A stretch of 64,000 nucleotides of DNA, from contig NZ_APVL01000010.1 in assembly GCF_000565285.1 (NCBI RefSeq), positions 124,001-188,000 of the forward strand. The letters run 5' to 3'. Every line of letters starts with the position of its first letter. Position 1 is the first letter of the stretch. Positions 42,310 to 52,599 of the stretch are shown piece by piece. Made by a program: the position numbers and the translations under genes. The notes under the pieces were generated by a model. It was not told where the DNA came from and made no database searches. It saw only the letters and a program-made list of their open reading frames with translations. The stretch comes from Cytobacillus firmus DS1 (GTDB lineage Bacteria > Bacillota > Bacilli > Bacillales > Cytobacillaceae).

Positions 42310-44103
42310 TTACCCTGCTGCATCCTCCACTTTTTCAGCAGACCCATTCTGAAGCAGATACATTTTATGATACAAGCCCCGCTTTGCAAGCAATTCCTGA
42401 TGCGTTCCTCTTTCTACTATTTCCCCCTGATGAAGAACGAGAATCAATTCTGCATCCTGTATCGTAGACAATCGATGCGCAATCGCAATCGTTGTGCGGC
42501 CCTTCCGCATTTTTTCCAGTGCGGTTTGAATCGCTTCCTCTGTTTCTGTATCAATATTGGCTGTTGCTTCATCCAGTACAAGAATTTTCGGATTGACAGC
42601 AATCGTTCTTGCAAAAGCAATAAGCTGTCTTTGACCGCTTGAAAAAGTAGATCCCCGCTCCACCACCGGATGGTCATAACCGTCTTCCAACTTGTCTATG
42701 AATATATGAGCCTGAACAAACTGAGCTGCAGCTTCAATCTCAGCATCTGTCATACTCTCATTATGCAGCCTGATATTATCCTTAATCGTCCCATAAAAAA
42801 GGAAAGGATCTTGAAGGACGAGCCCCATCTTCTTGCGCAATTCTTCTGCTGGATAAGACTTAATGCTTTTTCCATCAATAAGTATATCGCCGCGCTCATA
42901 TTCATAAAATCGCATCATTAAATTAATGATTGAGCTTTTTCCGCTGCCGGTATGGCCAACCAGGGCAACCGTTTCACCCTGCTTGGCTGTAAAAGAAATA
43001 TTTTTCAATACATCCCTTTTGCCGTCATAGGTGAAGCTTAGGTTCCTGAATTCAATCTCTCCCTCCTTAATTACATCAGACAGTTTATCCACCTGTGCCG
43101 GTGCAAGTTCCTTTTCGTCCAGCAGGGCAAACGCTCTTGAAGCGGCAATGATTGCCTGCTGATACATGGACAGCCTCATCATAATCTGATTCACAGGCTC
43201 AAAAAAGCGGTCCAGATAGCTGACAAAGGCATACAGCACACCGATTTCAATCGGACTGTTAAAAGAAGAAATGCCAAAGAAGCTCAATACAATAATAAGT
43301 GCCAGAACATACACAAGGTCAATGGCCGGCCTTAACAGCAGCCCATCCATTTTGATATTGCGCATACCTGCTTGGTAATGCTGCTCATTGATATCGCCAA
43401 ATTCCTTCCGCAGCCTTTTTTCCTGCCTGAAAACTTGTATGATGGACATTCCCTGCAGTGATTCACTCAGCTTTGCATTCAGCTGACTCAGCCTTTCTCT
43501 TAGATCCTTATAAAATACAGAACTGTATTTACGGTACGTACGAATGATCATATAAAGAATTGGGAGAATCACCAGGCAGGATAGAGCCAGCTTCACATTC
43601 AGGATAAACATCGCCACAAAGATCCCCGTCAGCAGGAAGGCACCCTGAATGAAAGTAACCAGGACACTGACAAACATATCTTTAATCGCCTCTGTATCAT
43701 TGGTAACCCTCGATACAATGCTACCTGCAGGCGTTTTATCAAAGTATTTCAAGCCCAGTGACTGAACTTTTGAAAAAACATCCACACGCAGCTGCTGAAT
43801 GATTTTAAGCGCAATTTCCTGAAATTTCAGCAGCTGAAAATAGGATACCAGCACATTCATGATCTGAATCCCCAGATATGCTCCACCAAGAGCAAATAAC
43901 GGCTCGAAAACCAGGTTCCTTGGTGTTAAATAATCATCGATAAAAATTTTTACAAGAATCGGCCCCAATATGTCTCCAATCGTCGTTAACAGAAGCAGAC
44001 TGAAGGCAAGTATGATTGTTTTCTTATGAGGTTTTGTATAGGTAAGAAGCCGGAATAGAACCTTCCGCTGCTCTTTCCCCTTCATAATCGGTATTTTTTC
44101 CAT
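42310..44103 (-). CDS. ABC transporter, fused permease/ATPase, half 2 of a heterodimer
   Basis: A 597-residue type IV ABC exporter half (six helices, about 30-320, then nucleotide-binding domain, about 350-580). Walker A is VGHTGSGKSSI, the signature is FSSGQRQLIAF (SSGQ rather than SGGQ), and Walker B is ILVLDEATANID with the catalytic Glu present; the H-loop is IAHRLSTI. The partner encoded immediately upstream has the degenerate site, so the two form one asymmetric exporter like YfiBC or BmrCD. The substrate (drug, lipid or peptide) is not readable. The ATG at 44103 is 4 nt after the upstream stop, with GGGGGAT. Confidence 0.9.
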   Translation of the reverse strand: MEKIPIMKGKEQRKVLFRLLTYTKPHKKTIILAFSLLLLTTIGDILGPILVKIFIDDYLTPRNLVFEPLFALGGAYLGIQIMNVLVSYFQLLKFQEIALKIIQQLRVDVFSKVQSLGLKYFDKTPAGSIVSRVTNDTEAIKDMFVSVLVTFIQGAFLLTGIFVAMFILNVKLALSCLVILPILYMIIRTYRKYSSVFYKDLRERLSQLNAKLSESLQGMSIIQVFRQEKRLRKEFGDINEQHYQAGMRNIKMDGLLLRPAIDLVYVLALIIVLSFFGISSFNSPIEIGVLYAFVSYLDRFFEPVNQIMMRLSMYQQAIIAASRAFALLDEKELAPAQVDKLSDVIKEGEIEFRNLSFTYDGKRDVLKNISFTAKQGETVALVGHTGSGKSSIINLMMRFYEYERGDILIDGKSIKSYPAEELRKKMGLVLQDPFLFYGTIKDNIRLHNESMTDAEIEAAAQFVQAHIFIDKLEDGYDHPVVERGSTFSSGQRQLIAFARTIAVNPKILVLDEATANIDTETEEAIQTALEKMRKGRTTIAIAHRLSTIQDAELILVLHQGEIVERGTHQELLAKRGLYHKMYLLQNGSAEKVEDAAG

Positions 44104-44107
44104 CGTC

Positions 44108-45856
44108 TTATCCCCCATGCTCCACAAGCTCTTCCAGCTGCTGGCGAAGATACATATTCTTATACCAGCCTTCTTCAGCCATCAGTTCTTCATGTGATCC
44201 CTGCTGAACAATTTCCCCTTCATCCAGCACCAATATGAGATCCGCATGCTGAATTGCGCTGAGCCTGTGTGCGGTAATGATCGTAGTCTTGCCTGCCCGC
44301 TCACCACGCAATGAAGTAAGGATCGCTTCCTCAGTTTTCGCATCAACGGCAGAAAGGGAGTCATCCAAAATCAATACTTCAGGATTCATTACAAGAGCCC
44401 TTGCAATGGAAATACGCTGCTTCTGCCCTCCGGAAAGCGAGACCCCTCTTTCACCCACAACGGTTTTATAGCCTTCAGTGAATTCGAGAATATCTTCATG
44501 GATACTGGCCAGTTTCGCTGCCGCATAAATATCTTCAAGGTCTGCATCCGGCCTCGTGAAAGCTATATTTTCAGCAACGGTGGCCGAGAACAGGAAATGC
44601 TCCTGCGGGACATAGCCAATCGCTTCCCTCAGCTTGTCGATTTTATAGCGGTTGATAGGTTGTCCCGAAAAAAGAATTTCCCCTTTATATCCTTCAAACT
44701 CACGGATCAATAGCTTCAGAAGTGTGGTTTTGCCCGCCCCTGTTTTACCCGCTATGCCGAGAGTCTCTCCTCTTTCCAATCTAAAATGAATATCCTCAAG
44801 CAGCGCTTCCTGTTCACCCGGATAGGCGAACTTCTCAATCTTGTACTCAATATCACCGCTCGGAACTTCATTGATGCCAGTTTCATCATCCTTAATATCG
44901 ATTTCTTCTGCAAGAAGAGCAGAAACTCGATCATAAGAGGCGCGGCCTCTCTCGACAATGTTGAACAGCCAGCCAAATGCCAGCATTGGCCAAATCAGGA
45001 GACCTAGATAGGCAGTAAAAGAAACCAGCTGCCCGATTGTCAGCTCTCCTGCAATCACGTATCTTGATCCAAATGCAATAGATAGGAAGAAAGAGATCCC
45101 TACAATAATGCTGATCGTCGGATCAAACAAAGAATCAACACGTGCAACAGAAATATTTTTTTGCACTACATCTTCAGACTGCCTGCGGAAATCTTCAATA
45201 TCTTCTTTTTCCTGGCCGAATGTCTTAATCACTTTAATTCCTGAAACACTTTCCTGAGTTTTGTCATTCAGTGAAGAAAAAGCCTCCTGTGCTTTGTGGA
45301 ACTGTTTATGAAGAAGTGTTCCATACCAGCTTGTCAAAAGTGCCATGAACGGCATCGGAATCAGACTGATAAGTGTAAGCTTCCAGCTGATTGTTGTCGC
45401 CATGGCGATGATAACGAACCCGCCTGTCGCCAGTGAATCGACAAATGTGAGGACCCCCGCTCCTGCCGTCTGCTGAATCGCCTGCAGATCATTTGTTGCA
45501 TGGGCCATCAAGTCCCCCACCCGCTTTTTCTGGTAGAAGGACTGTGACATATTCGTAAAATGCTGATAAAGCCTGTTGCGCAGGAGTTTGGACAGCTTAA
45601 CCGCTGATCCAAAAATCATGATGCGCCAATAATAGCGGAGCACATACATCATGAGGGCTGCAACAGCAAGTATTCCTATCCACATTAATAAGGCTTTTGC
45701 AGTCAGCTCGCCATTTTTAATCGAGTCGACCACAATGCCGACCACCTTTGGCGGCACAAGCTGAAGCATTGCCACAAATAACAGCAGAATAATCCCGTTT
45801 ACATAAGCCTTTTTCTCCTGCTTAAAAAACCACATCAAATCCAAAAAAACCTTCAT
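44108..45856 (-). CDS. ABC transporter, fused permease/ATPase, half 1 of a heterodimer
   Basis: A 582-residue exporter half. Walker A is AGKTGAGKTTLLK, the signature SLSGGQKQRISIARAL, and Walker B is VLILDDSLSAVD, where Asp replaces the catalytic Glu. This is the degenerate-site pattern seen in BmrC- or YfiB-like subunits. The transmembrane domain begins near residue 18 (AYVNGIILLLFVAML). CGGAGG supports the ATG at 45856 although the frame is open 31 codons earlier. It is coupled to the second half by a 4-nt gap. Confidence 0.9.
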   Translation of the reverse strand: MKVFLDLMWFFKQEKKAYVNGIILLLFVAMLQLVPPKVVGIVVDSIKNGELTAKALLMWIGILAVAALMMYVLRYYWRIMIFGSAVKLSKLLRNRLYQHFTNMSQSFYQKKRVGDLMAHATNDLQAIQQTAGAGVLTFVDSLATGGFVIIAMATTISWKLTLISLIPMPFMALLTSWYGTLLHKQFHKAQEAFSSLNDKTQESVSGIKVIKTFGQEKEDIEDFRRQSEDVVQKNISVARVDSLFDPTISIIVGISFFLSIAFGSRYVIAGELTIGQLVSFTAYLGLLIWPMLAFGWLFNIVERGRASYDRVSALLAEEIDIKDDETGINEVPSGDIEYKIEKFAYPGEQEALLEDIHFRLERGETLGIAGKTGAGKTTLLKLLIREFEGYKGEILFSGQPINRYKIDKLREAIGYVPQEHFLFSATVAENIAFTRPDADLEDIYAAAKLASIHEDILEFTEGYKTVVGERGVSLSGGQKQRISIARALVMNPEVLILDDSLSAVDAKTEEAILTSLRGERAGKTTIITAHRLSAIQHADLILVLDEGEIVQQGSHEELMAEEGWYKNMYLRQQLEELVEHGG

Positions 45857-45936
45857 ACCCCATCCTCCGAAATTCGAAACATAATAGCTTAAATAGTTTA
45901 ACAAATATTGAGAAAATAAGGAAGATTTTTTCTCAC

Positions 45937-45962
45937 AAGAAAAAAGCACCCATTTGGATGCC
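45937..45962 (-). terminator. Terminator of the DUF6376-type lipoprotein gene
   Basis: Minus-strand GCATCC AAAT GGGTGC followed by six T residues, touching the stop codon. Confidence 0.75.
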
Positions 45963-46403
45963 TTATTGCCCTAATGATTCTATCCTGTTTATCAGGTTTG
46001 TTGCTTGATTAATGGTAGTGAACAGCTCTGAGTTCTCCAGCTGATCCAGCGCAAGGCTGCCGTTTTCCATTACTTTATTGATCTCAGCCAGAAGCGCTTC
46101 GTTCTGTGTAACCAGCTCCTGATGAACATCTTCTGCCAGCTTCGGGATATCCTTAATGGCGATAAACTCTTCAACTTCCTGCTTAAGTGTTGTCAATCTG
46201 TCTTCAAGTTCCTGTTTTAATGCCGGATCCGCTGCCGCCTCCTGAATCATTTGCGGCGCCTCTTCAGCAAAGTCGCTTAATGTATTGATATGCTCAGTCG
46301 CTTCATTAACATAATCAATGGAATTATTCACTTCTCCCAGAACGGAACAGCCGCTTAATAACATAGAAACGGTAAGGAGCCCGGTTAGAATTATTTTTTT
46401 CAT
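45963..46403 (-). CDS. Small lipoprotein (DUF6376-like)
   Basis: A 146-residue lipoprotein: signal peptide MKKIILTGLLTVSMLLSGC with lipobox LSGC at the first 19 residues, so the Cys is lipidated and the protein anchored outside the membrane. The mature part is entirely helical and acidic (NEATEHINTLSDFAEEAPQM..., repeated heptad-like stretches) with no enzymatic motif. Function unknown. GAAAGGAAC supports the ATG at 46403. Confidence 0.8.
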   Translation of the reverse strand: MKKIILTGLLTVSMLLSGCSVLGEVNNSIDYVNEATEHINTLSDFAEEAPQMIQEAAADPALKQELEDRLTTLKQEVEEFIAIKDIPKLAEDVHQELVTQNEALLAEINKVMENGSLALDQLENSELFTTINQATNLINRIESLGQ

Positions 46404-46474
46404 TTGCTCGTTCCTTTCATGATTTGTCATAATATAAATACGGACTGTTTCAAAGAAGGTTTCATTATGGGTAT

Positions 46475-46516
46475 AAAAAAACCACCTTCCTTGTATTGTA
46501 ACAGAAAAGTGGTTTC
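46475..46516 (-). terminator. Terminator of yneF
   Basis: Minus-strand AAACCAC and GTGGTTT arms with a T-run. Confidence 0.55.
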
Positions 46517-46537
46517 CGATGGGATGCTTGTCCCTGA

Positions 46538-46753
46538 TTACTTGCCAGTCTGCTTGTTCATGGCATTCATCATTTGGTTGATCTTCTTTTGAGATGGCTT
46601 CATGCCCATTTGCATCATCATCATTTTAAGCATTTGTTCATTAATTGGCGGATTTTTCTCCAGGTAGCTCATCATATATTTTCGAGCAATGAAAAATCCT
46701 AGTGCTACACCGGCAAGAAGCGCCAGTACACCAACTAGAATGTACATACCCAT
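46538..46753 (-). CDS. yneF: YneF family membrane protein (UPF0154)
   Basis: A 71-residue protein with a single transmembrane helix ([22 protein letters not shown], about 3-24) and a methionine-rich cytoplasmic tail ([17 protein letters not shown]), as in B. subtilis YneF. Function unknown; relatives are conserved throughout Firmicutes. AAGGAGG supports the ATG at 46753. It lies between sirA and the lipoprotein gene on the same strand, as in B. subtilis (yneE-yneF). Confidence 0.88.
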   Translation of the reverse strand: MGMYILVGVLALLAGVALGFFIARKYMMSYLEKNPPINEQMLKMMMMQMGMKPSQKKINQMMNAMNKQTGK

Positions 46754-46839
46754 ACTAACTTCCTCCTTCATGTTGTCTATCATACAGTGTACTAGACCAA
46801 AGGTTATTATACAATATTTGCTTCGTTTTTTCTCTTATT

Positions 46840-47277
46840 TTAGACGAATTTTCTCTCTTTTATCGGTTTTAGCCACCCATAGCGCTTATGCTGGAGGTCA
46901 ACAGCCAGGAAGGAAGACTCGCTTTTTCGCAGCACTTCGAAAAATACCGTCTCGGCCTCATAGCTGCCAGCCGCTTCTAAAACCAGGCTCCGTTCAAATA
47001 CTTCAAGCTTCGCCCTGCTTCTTTTGCTCATCTCTATATAGTATGCACTTTTTTCTATAATAAAGTCTTTTTTTCGCTGCAGCTGCTGATGGATATATTG
47101 ATGCACTTTCAAACCCGGGATTGGCTTAGTCACAAAATCAATTTGCTTCGATAGAATAGACTTCATTTCACCTGATGAACACTCATACTCTTCAAACAAC
47201 TGAAAAAACATTCGCTCTCTGCCAAAATAATGGGACGCAAATTCATCTTCTATTAAATACAATTGATAAGCTCTCAT
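46840..47277 (-). CDS. sirA: Sporulation inhibitor of replication SirA
   Basis: A 145-residue protein matching SirA (YneE): RAYQLYLIEDEFASHYFGRE at the start and the final RYGWLKPIKERKFV. Family knowledge: SirA binds DnaA domain I and stops new rounds of replication when Spo0A~P is high. Position between tkt and yneF matches B. subtilis. AAGGAGGGG supports the ATG at 47277, although the frame opens 12 codons earlier. I did not find a clear Spo0A box. Confidence 0.85.
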   Translation of the reverse strand: MRAYQLYLIEDEFASHYFGRERMFFQLFEEYECSSGEMKSILSKQIDFVTKPIPGLKVHQYIHQQLQRKKDFIIEKSAYYIEMSKRSRAKLEVFERSLVLEAAGSYEAETVFFEVLRKSESSFLAVDLQHKRYGWLKPIKERKFV

Positions 47278-47498
47278 CTGGCCCCTCCTTCCGGGACAAT
47301 CCATTTCTTTCAATTATAAGCAACCAAATATAAGGAATGTGTCTGAAGATGTTAAAAACTTTCACTAATTTTGTCGAAAACGAAGAATTCAGTTGATTAT
47401 GAGGATTCTTGGTGGAAGAGCTGCTAAATTAGCTGATCAAAATAGTTACTATGTCATTTTCCCGTTTTACTGAAATGTAATCCTTTTTTTTGAAACAC

Positions 47499-47527
47499 AA
47501 AAAAGGAAGAGCCTCTCAGCTCTCCCT
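47499..47527 (-). terminator. Terminator of tkt
   Basis: Minus-strand GGGAGAGC pairs with GCTCTTCC, followed by seven T residues. Confidence 0.75.
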
Positions 47528-47539
47528 CGTCAGTTAATA

Positions 47540-49546
47540 TTATCCCTGCAGCAATGCTTTTACGCGTGCTACAACATTTTCAACTGTGAATCCGTATTCT
47601 TCCATAATCTTCTCACCTGGAGCAGATGCGCCGAAGGTATCGATTGCAAGAACATCGCCTTCGTCTCCTGCATAACGGTGCCATCCAAGTGAAGATCCCA
47701 TTTCAATGGCAAGACGCTTCTTGACTGTCTTAGGAATTACGCTTTCTTTGTACTCTTTTGATTGAGCCTCGAAGCGATCCCAGGCAGGCATGCTTACTAC
47801 AGATGCATGGATGCCTTCGCCTTCAAGCGCTTTTTGTGCTTCAACAGCCAGGCTTACCTCAGATCCTGCAGCAAGCAATAATACATCCGCACTGCTGTTG
47901 GAAGCTGGTGAAACAACATAAGCACCTTTTTGTACGCCTTCGTATGCCGCTGAATCCGTTCCTTTTAATGTAGGAAGGTTTTGACGGGTCAATACTAGTG
48001 CAGTTGGCTTGTTTGTTGATTCGATTGCTGTTTTCCATGCAGCTGCTGTTTCGTTTCCGTCAGCAGGGCGGACAACAGAAAGGTTTGGCATTGCACGCAA
48101 TGCAGCAAGCTGTTCTACAGGCTCGTGTGTAGGGCCGTCTTCACCGACAGCGATACTGTCATGTGTGAAAACATACGTTACAGGCAGATTCATAAGTGCA
48201 GCCAGACGGATTGCCGGGCGCAGGTAATCAGAGAACACGAAGAATGTTCCGCCGAAAACTTTTAATCCGCCGTGAAGAGCCATACCATTCAATGCAGCAC
48301 CCATTGCAAATTCACGTACACCGAACCAGATGTTGCGGCCGTCAAATGATTCAGCCGTAAAGTCACCCGTACCTTTTATCATTGTTTTGTTAGAGCCTGC
48401 AAGGTCAGCAGATCCCCCAAAGAATGAAGGCAGATTTTGCGCGATTGCATTTAGCACTTCACCGGAAGAAGCGCGGCTTGCTAGGCTCTTCCCTTCTTCA
48501 TAAACAGGGATGTCTTTATCCCAGCCTTCAGTAAGCTCACCATTGATCGCCTGCTCCAGCTGTTTTCCTAACTCAGGATGAGATTCTTTGTATTGAGCAA
48601 AAAGGGTTTCCCATTCCTGCTGCTTTTTCTCACCGTTTTCAACAACTTGCTGTTTAAAGTGATCATATACTTCCTGTGGAACATGAAAGTCTTCTTCAAA
48701 TGTCCATTTATATGCTTCTTTTGTTAATTTCAATTCATCAGCACCAAGAGGAGCACCGTGAACATCAGATTTGCCTGATTTGTTTGGAGAACCGTAGCCA
48801 ATGACCGTTTTTACTTCGATCATTGTCGGACGGTTTTCGTCTTGCTTTGCTTCTTCAATTGCTTTTGCAATTTCGTGGAGATCATTGCCGTCATCTACAC
48901 GGATGTACTGCCAGCCGTATGACTTGAAGCGCTGTTCAACACTTTCAGAGAAAGACTTATCAAGGTCTCCATCAAGTGAGATATCATTTGAATCATAAAG
49001 AACAACCAATCTGCCCAGCTTCAGATGTCCAGCAAGGGAAGCAGCTTCAGCCGAAACCCCTTCCATAAGGTCTCCGTCACCGCAGATGCTGTATGTATAA
49101 TGATCAACAACATTGAAGTTGCCTTTATTGTATGTTGCAGCCAGGTGGCGTTCAGCCATAGCCATACCGACAGCCATAGCAATACCTTGTCCTAATGGGC
49201 CTGTTGTTGCGTCAACACCAGGAGTATGGCCGAATTCAGGGTGGCCAGGCGTCTTGCTTCCCCACTGTCTGAACTCTTTAATGTCATTCATGGAAACATC
49301 ATAACCGGAAAGATGAAGAAGGCTGTATAAAAGCATAGAACCATGTCCGGCAGAAAGGACAAAACGGTCACGGTTGAACCAGTCTGGATTTTTCGGATTG
49401 TGGTTCATGAAGCGTGTCCAAAGTGTATAAGCCATTGGAGCAGCTCCCATTGGCATGCCCGGATGGCCGGAGTTTGCCTTTTCAATGGCGTCAATTGATA
49501 AAGTACGAATGGAACTGATGGATAGTTCATCTGTGTGATTAAACAT
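47540..49546 (-). CDS. tkt: Transketolase
   Basis: A 668-residue thiamine-diphosphate enzyme of the pentose-phosphate and related pathways. Motifs: [13 protein letters not shown] near residue 25, the ThDP/Mg motif [15 protein letters not shown] near 153 with LYDSND after it, the pyrimidine domain TGDFTAESF with [19 protein letters not shown] near 405, and a C-terminal transketolase domain. Length and motifs are full. It is monocistronic with strong GAAAGGATG. It is the first of the tkt-sirA-yneF block. Confidence 0.96.
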   Translation of the reverse strand: MFNHTDELSISSIRTLSIDAIEKANSGHPGMPMGAAPMAYTLWTRFMNHNPKNPDWFNRDRFVLSAGHGSMLLYSLLHLSGYDVSMNDIKEFRQWGSKTPGHPEFGHTPGVDATTGPLGQGIAMAVGMAMAERHLAATYNKGNFNVVDHYTYSICGDGDLMEGVSAEAASLAGHLKLGRLVVLYDSNDISLDGDLDKSFSESVEQRFKSYGWQYIRVDDGNDLHEIAKAIEEAKQDENRPTMIEVKTVIGYGSPNKSGKSDVHGAPLGADELKLTKEAYKWTFEEDFHVPQEVYDHFKQQVVENGEKKQQEWETLFAQYKESHPELGKQLEQAINGELTEGWDKDIPVYEEGKSLASRASSGEVLNAIAQNLPSFFGGSADLAGSNKTMIKGTGDFTAESFDGRNIWFGVREFAMGAALNGMALHGGLKVFGGTFFVFSDYLRPAIRLAALMNLPVTYVFTHDSIAVGEDGPTHEPVEQLAALRAMPNLSVVRPADGNETAAAWKTAIESTNKPTALVLTRQNLPTLKGTDSAAYEGVQKGAYVVSPASNSSADVLLLAAGSEVSLAVEAQKALEGEGIHASVVSMPAWDRFEAQSKEYKESVIPKTVKKRLAIEMGSSLGWHRYAGDEGDVLAIDTFGASAPGEKIMEEYGFTVENVVARVKALLQG

Positions 49547-49637
49547 TCAATACATCCTTTCGAGTAGTAATTCTTCACTCTTTTAATATTATCGGGTGTC
49601 CCTTTTTTTCACAACCAATAGGGTCAGGTAAAGGGCA

Positions 49638-49726
49638 AAAAAAGCCGGTTTGTTACTATATTGACACAAAAAGACCCGGCATATGTAAAAAAAGCGGAGA
49701 TAGATCAGTAATGCCATCTCCTCTAT
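49638..49726 (-). terminator. Two terminator-like hairpins after ynzC
   Basis: Minus-strand GGAGAT/ATCTCC with seven T residues (49726-49687), then GCCGG/CCGGC with seven T residues (49680-49638). Confidence 0.6.
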
Positions 49727-49770
49727 TAAAAGAAGGAATACAGCACAGTGTATCCCTTGCAATTATATTA

Positions 49771-50004
49771 TTAGTGAAGGCGGTTTTTATTTTGGAAATC
49801 TTTCAGCTTTTTCGGAGTTACATCGTTCCCTTTCGGGTCAACGATTGTAACGCCTTTCAGCGTGTTTAACATGCCAGAGCGGAAAGTCTCCAAATACTCT
49901 TTGCGTAAAGACGTTTGTTCTTTCGCTTCTGCTTCTGTTAGTCCGGATTCCTTGGCCTTCTTTGCCAGTTCATTAATTCGGGCAAGTTTTTGTTTAGGCA
50001 GCAT
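49771..50004 (-). CDS. ynzC: UPF0291 (YnzC) family protein
   Basis: A 77-residue protein with a two-helix N-terminal hairpin (KLARINELAKKAKESGLTEAEAKEQTSLRKEYLETFR) and a short tail (TIVDPKGNDVTPKKL), the YnzC/DUF896 signature. The function is not established; the B. subtilis gene lies in the SOS-controlled yneA-yneB-ynzC operon, and the order is the same here. AAAGGAG precedes the ATG. Confidence 0.9.
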   Translation of the reverse strand: MLPKQKLARINELAKKAKESGLTEAEAKEQTSLRKEYLETFRSGMLNTLKGVTIVDPKGNDVTPKKLKDFQNKNRLH

Positions 50005-50145
50005 TATTAAAACTCCTTTATATCAAAAGTTTACCTTTGAATAATTCTGATGGAAGTTTTTATTATACAGCAGCTTCAGATATGGAACAATACTGAAACT
50101 CATGCCATCATACTAAAATTGAGCACTTTTGACAAGAAAAGTGCT

Positions 50146-50802
<657 letters not shown>

Positions 50803-51135
50803 TTATTCTTTAAGGTTTGAACTGGCAAGCTCTTTATATGGCTGATTATTCAGTGCTTTTACTGGAATGACAATTTCATCCCCCGGAAAAATCCTTCCTG
50901 CCGCTATCCCATTATTTCGTTCTACCCAATTAATAAATTGATCTGTAGACAGAGAATGCTCAGAAGAAAAATTTTCAGCAATCTTCCATAAAGAATCACC
51001 TTCTGCAACAGTGACTTTCACAAACTTTTCCGTATCAGGTGTTTCTATCTGCACGAGCATTATTAATGATGCTGCCAGGCTTAAAACGAAGAGAATAATA
51101 GCATAAGAATATGATTTCCACAATTTGTTCAGCAT
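50803..51135 (-). CDS. yneA: Cell division suppressor YneA
   Basis: A 110-residue protein with an N-terminal membrane helix (YAIILFVLSLAASLIMLVQ, about 10-29) and a LysM domain (about 42-93, VTVAEGDSLWKIAENFSSEHS). YneA is the SOS-induced division inhibitor that delays septation in Bacillus until damage is repaired. TTGAGGTGG supports the ATG at 51135. It is divergent from lexA, with three SOS boxes in between. Confidence 0.92.
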   Translation of the reverse strand: MLNKLWKSYSYAIILFVLSLAASLIMLVQIETPDTEKFVKVTVAEGDSLWKIAENFSSEHSLSTDQFINWVERNNGIAAGRIFPGDEIVIPVKALNNQPYKELASSNLKE

Positions 51136-51153
51136 GATATACCACCTCAAAAA

Positions 51154-51233
51154 GAATATATGTTCGTATTTGTTACTTTTTATTATAGACCGAACATTTG
51201 TTTTGTGTCAATAAAAATTCGAACTTATGTTTG
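51154..51233. promoter_or_regulatory. Three LexA-binding SOS boxes between yneA and lexA
   Basis: CGAACATATATTC (minus strand, 51166-51154), CGAACATTTGTTTT (51191-51204) and CGAACTTATGTTTG (51220-51233). They fit the Gram-positive consensus CGAACRNRYGTTYC with zero to a few mismatches. They should repress both divergent genes. Confidence 0.9.
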
Positions 51234-51259
51234 TATCATATGGTAATTGATGCTATAAT
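51231..51259 (+). promoter_or_regulatory. Sigma-A promoter of lexA
   Basis: -35 TTGTAT (51231-51236), a 17-bp spacer and -10 TATAAT (51254-51259). The third SOS box overlaps the -35. Confidence 0.75.
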
Positions 51260-51293
51260 TGAGACAACAAAAACACATACGAGGTGCGTAAAG

Positions 51294-51917
51294 ATGGTGA
51301 AATTATCAAAAAGGCAGCAAGATATATTAGAGTTTATAAAAGAAGAAGTTAAATTGAGAGGATATCCTCCTTCTGTTAGGGAAATCGGGGAAGCAGTCGG
51401 CCTGGCCTCAAGCTCGACCGTTCACGGTCATCTCGCCAGGCTTGAAAGCAAAGGGCTGATCCGCAGAGACCCTACTAAACCACGCGCTATTGAAATTTTA
51501 GATTTGGACGAGGCTTCAAACATTCCCAAGGTTAGTGCAGTCAATGTCCCGATCGTCGGTAAAGTAACTGCAGGGCAGCCGATAACGGCAATTGAGAATG
51601 TAGAAGACTATTTCCCTCTTCCAGAAAGAATGGCACCTGCTGATGAGCATGTATTCATGCTTGAAATTATGGGTGAAAGTATGATTGAAGCCGGAATCCT
51701 GGATGGCGACTATGTCATTGTCAAACAGCAGAGCACCGCCAATAATGGAGACATCGTGGTAGCAATGACAGAGGAAGATGAAGCAACTGTCAAGAGATTC
51801 TTTAAAGAGAAAGACTATATCCGTCTTCAGCCGGAAAATTCTACAATGGAACCTATCATACTTCGAAATGTTTCCATCCTCGGCAAAGTTATAGGTGTAT
51901 ACCGCCATATGCATTAA
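51294..51917 (+). CDS. lexA: LexA repressor
   Basis: A 207-residue repressor of the SOS regulon. The winged HTH occupies about 1-65 ([29 protein letters not shown]). The self-cleavage bond is Ala93-Gly94 (VTAGQP), with catalytic Ser129 in GESMIEAG and Lys167 in TVKRFF. The ATG at 51294 follows GAGGTG; the frame opens 32 codons earlier but through the operator region. It represses yneA and itself through the SOS boxes upstream. Confidence 0.97.
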   Translation: MVKLSKRQQDILEFIKEEVKLRGYPPSVREIGEAVGLASSSTVHGHLARLESKGLIRRDPTKPRAIEILDLDEASNIPKVSAVNVPIVGKVTAGQPITAIENVEDYFPLPERMAPADEHVFMLEIMGESMIEAGILDGDYVIVKQQSTANNGDIVVAMTEEDEATVKRFFKEKDYIRLQPENSTMEPIILRNVSILGKVIGVYRHMH

Positions 51918-51927
51918 TAGAATGATA

Positions 51928-51958
51928 AAAAGCAGGCAGTCATTGCCTGCTTTTTATT
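51928..51958 (+). terminator. Terminator of lexA
   Basis: AGCAGGCA pairs with TGCCTGCT, followed by TTTTT. Confidence 0.85.
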
Positions 51959-52154
51959 TTCCCCAATTTTAAGAAGATTATCAGTTCCTATTACCTGATG
52001 CTATTAGTGAAATCATACGAAAGTAACTGACACTTTTTCTTTTGACATAAAGTTACAGTTAAGTAAGACTAATTTAACGTTCAGAAAATTCGGTATTTTT
52101 ATGCATGTTATTTTATAGCCCCTTTCTATATAATGGTAATACACCGAGAATCAA

Positions 52155-52188
52155 CCTAAGGTCGCTTGTCCAAAATCTCGACTTTAGG
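52155..52188 (+). promoter_or_regulatory. Hairpin overlapping the ribosome-binding site of the DUF4257 gene
   Basis: CCTAAGGTCG (52155-52164) pairs with CGACTTTAGG (52179-52188). The 3' arm runs into the Shine-Dalgarno TTAGGAG (52184-52190). An AACGTTCAGAAAATT box (52076-52090) upstream differs from the CodY consensus at two positions. Confidence 0.4.
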
Positions 52189-52202
52189 AGTGTGAAGAAA
52201 AA

Positions 52203-52487
52203 ATGTTTTTGAACATTACCTTCGCTTTGTTGATTGGTGGGCTGGTTGGTGTCGTTGGACATATTCGGAAAGAAGGCAAAATGGTCAAACCCAGAAGAAC
52301 AAAAAAGTTCATCTATCTGGGGGTCTTTGAAGAAGTAATCATGGGGGCTTTAGCGGCTGTTTTTTTGGTCGTATCTTCAGATCCTGATTCTGCCTTAAAG
52401 GTAGTTCTCCTGGCGGTAATTGCAGGATTTGGAGGAGATGCACTGCTGACATGTCTCGATTTCTTAAAGATAAGACATAAAGAATAG
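52203..52487 (+). CDS. DUF4257 family membrane protein
   Basis: A 94-residue protein with three probable membrane helices (about 3-20, 42-57 and 65-83: FLNITFALLIGGLVGVVGHI, EEVIMGALAAVFLVVSS, VVLLAVIAGFGGDALLTC). It matches the DUF4257 pattern. Function is unknown. The Shine-Dalgarno TAGGAG at 52185-52190 is partly in a hairpin. The gene stands alone, convergent with glnA. Confidence 0.8.
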   Translation: MFLNITFALLIGGLVGVVGHIRKEGKMVKPRRTKKFIYLGVFEEVIMGALAAVFLVVSSDPDSALKVVLLAVIAGFGGDALLTCLDFLKIRHKE

Positions 52488-52514
52488 AGACATGCAGGGA
52501 AATACAAATTAGTT

Positions 52515-52590
52515 AAAACCTCGTTCATCTTTAAACGGGGTTTTTGTATTTTAAATGATAAAAAACCCCCGGCTCGAACGGCCAGGGGTT
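52515..52590. terminator. Back-to-back terminators between the DUF4257 gene and glnA
   Basis: Plus-strand AAACC-CGTT / AACG-GGGTTTTT (52515-52548). Minus-strand ACCCC...GGGGT with T-run (52590-52559) ends glnA. Confidence 0.75.
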
Positions 52591-52599
52591 GCTATTTTC

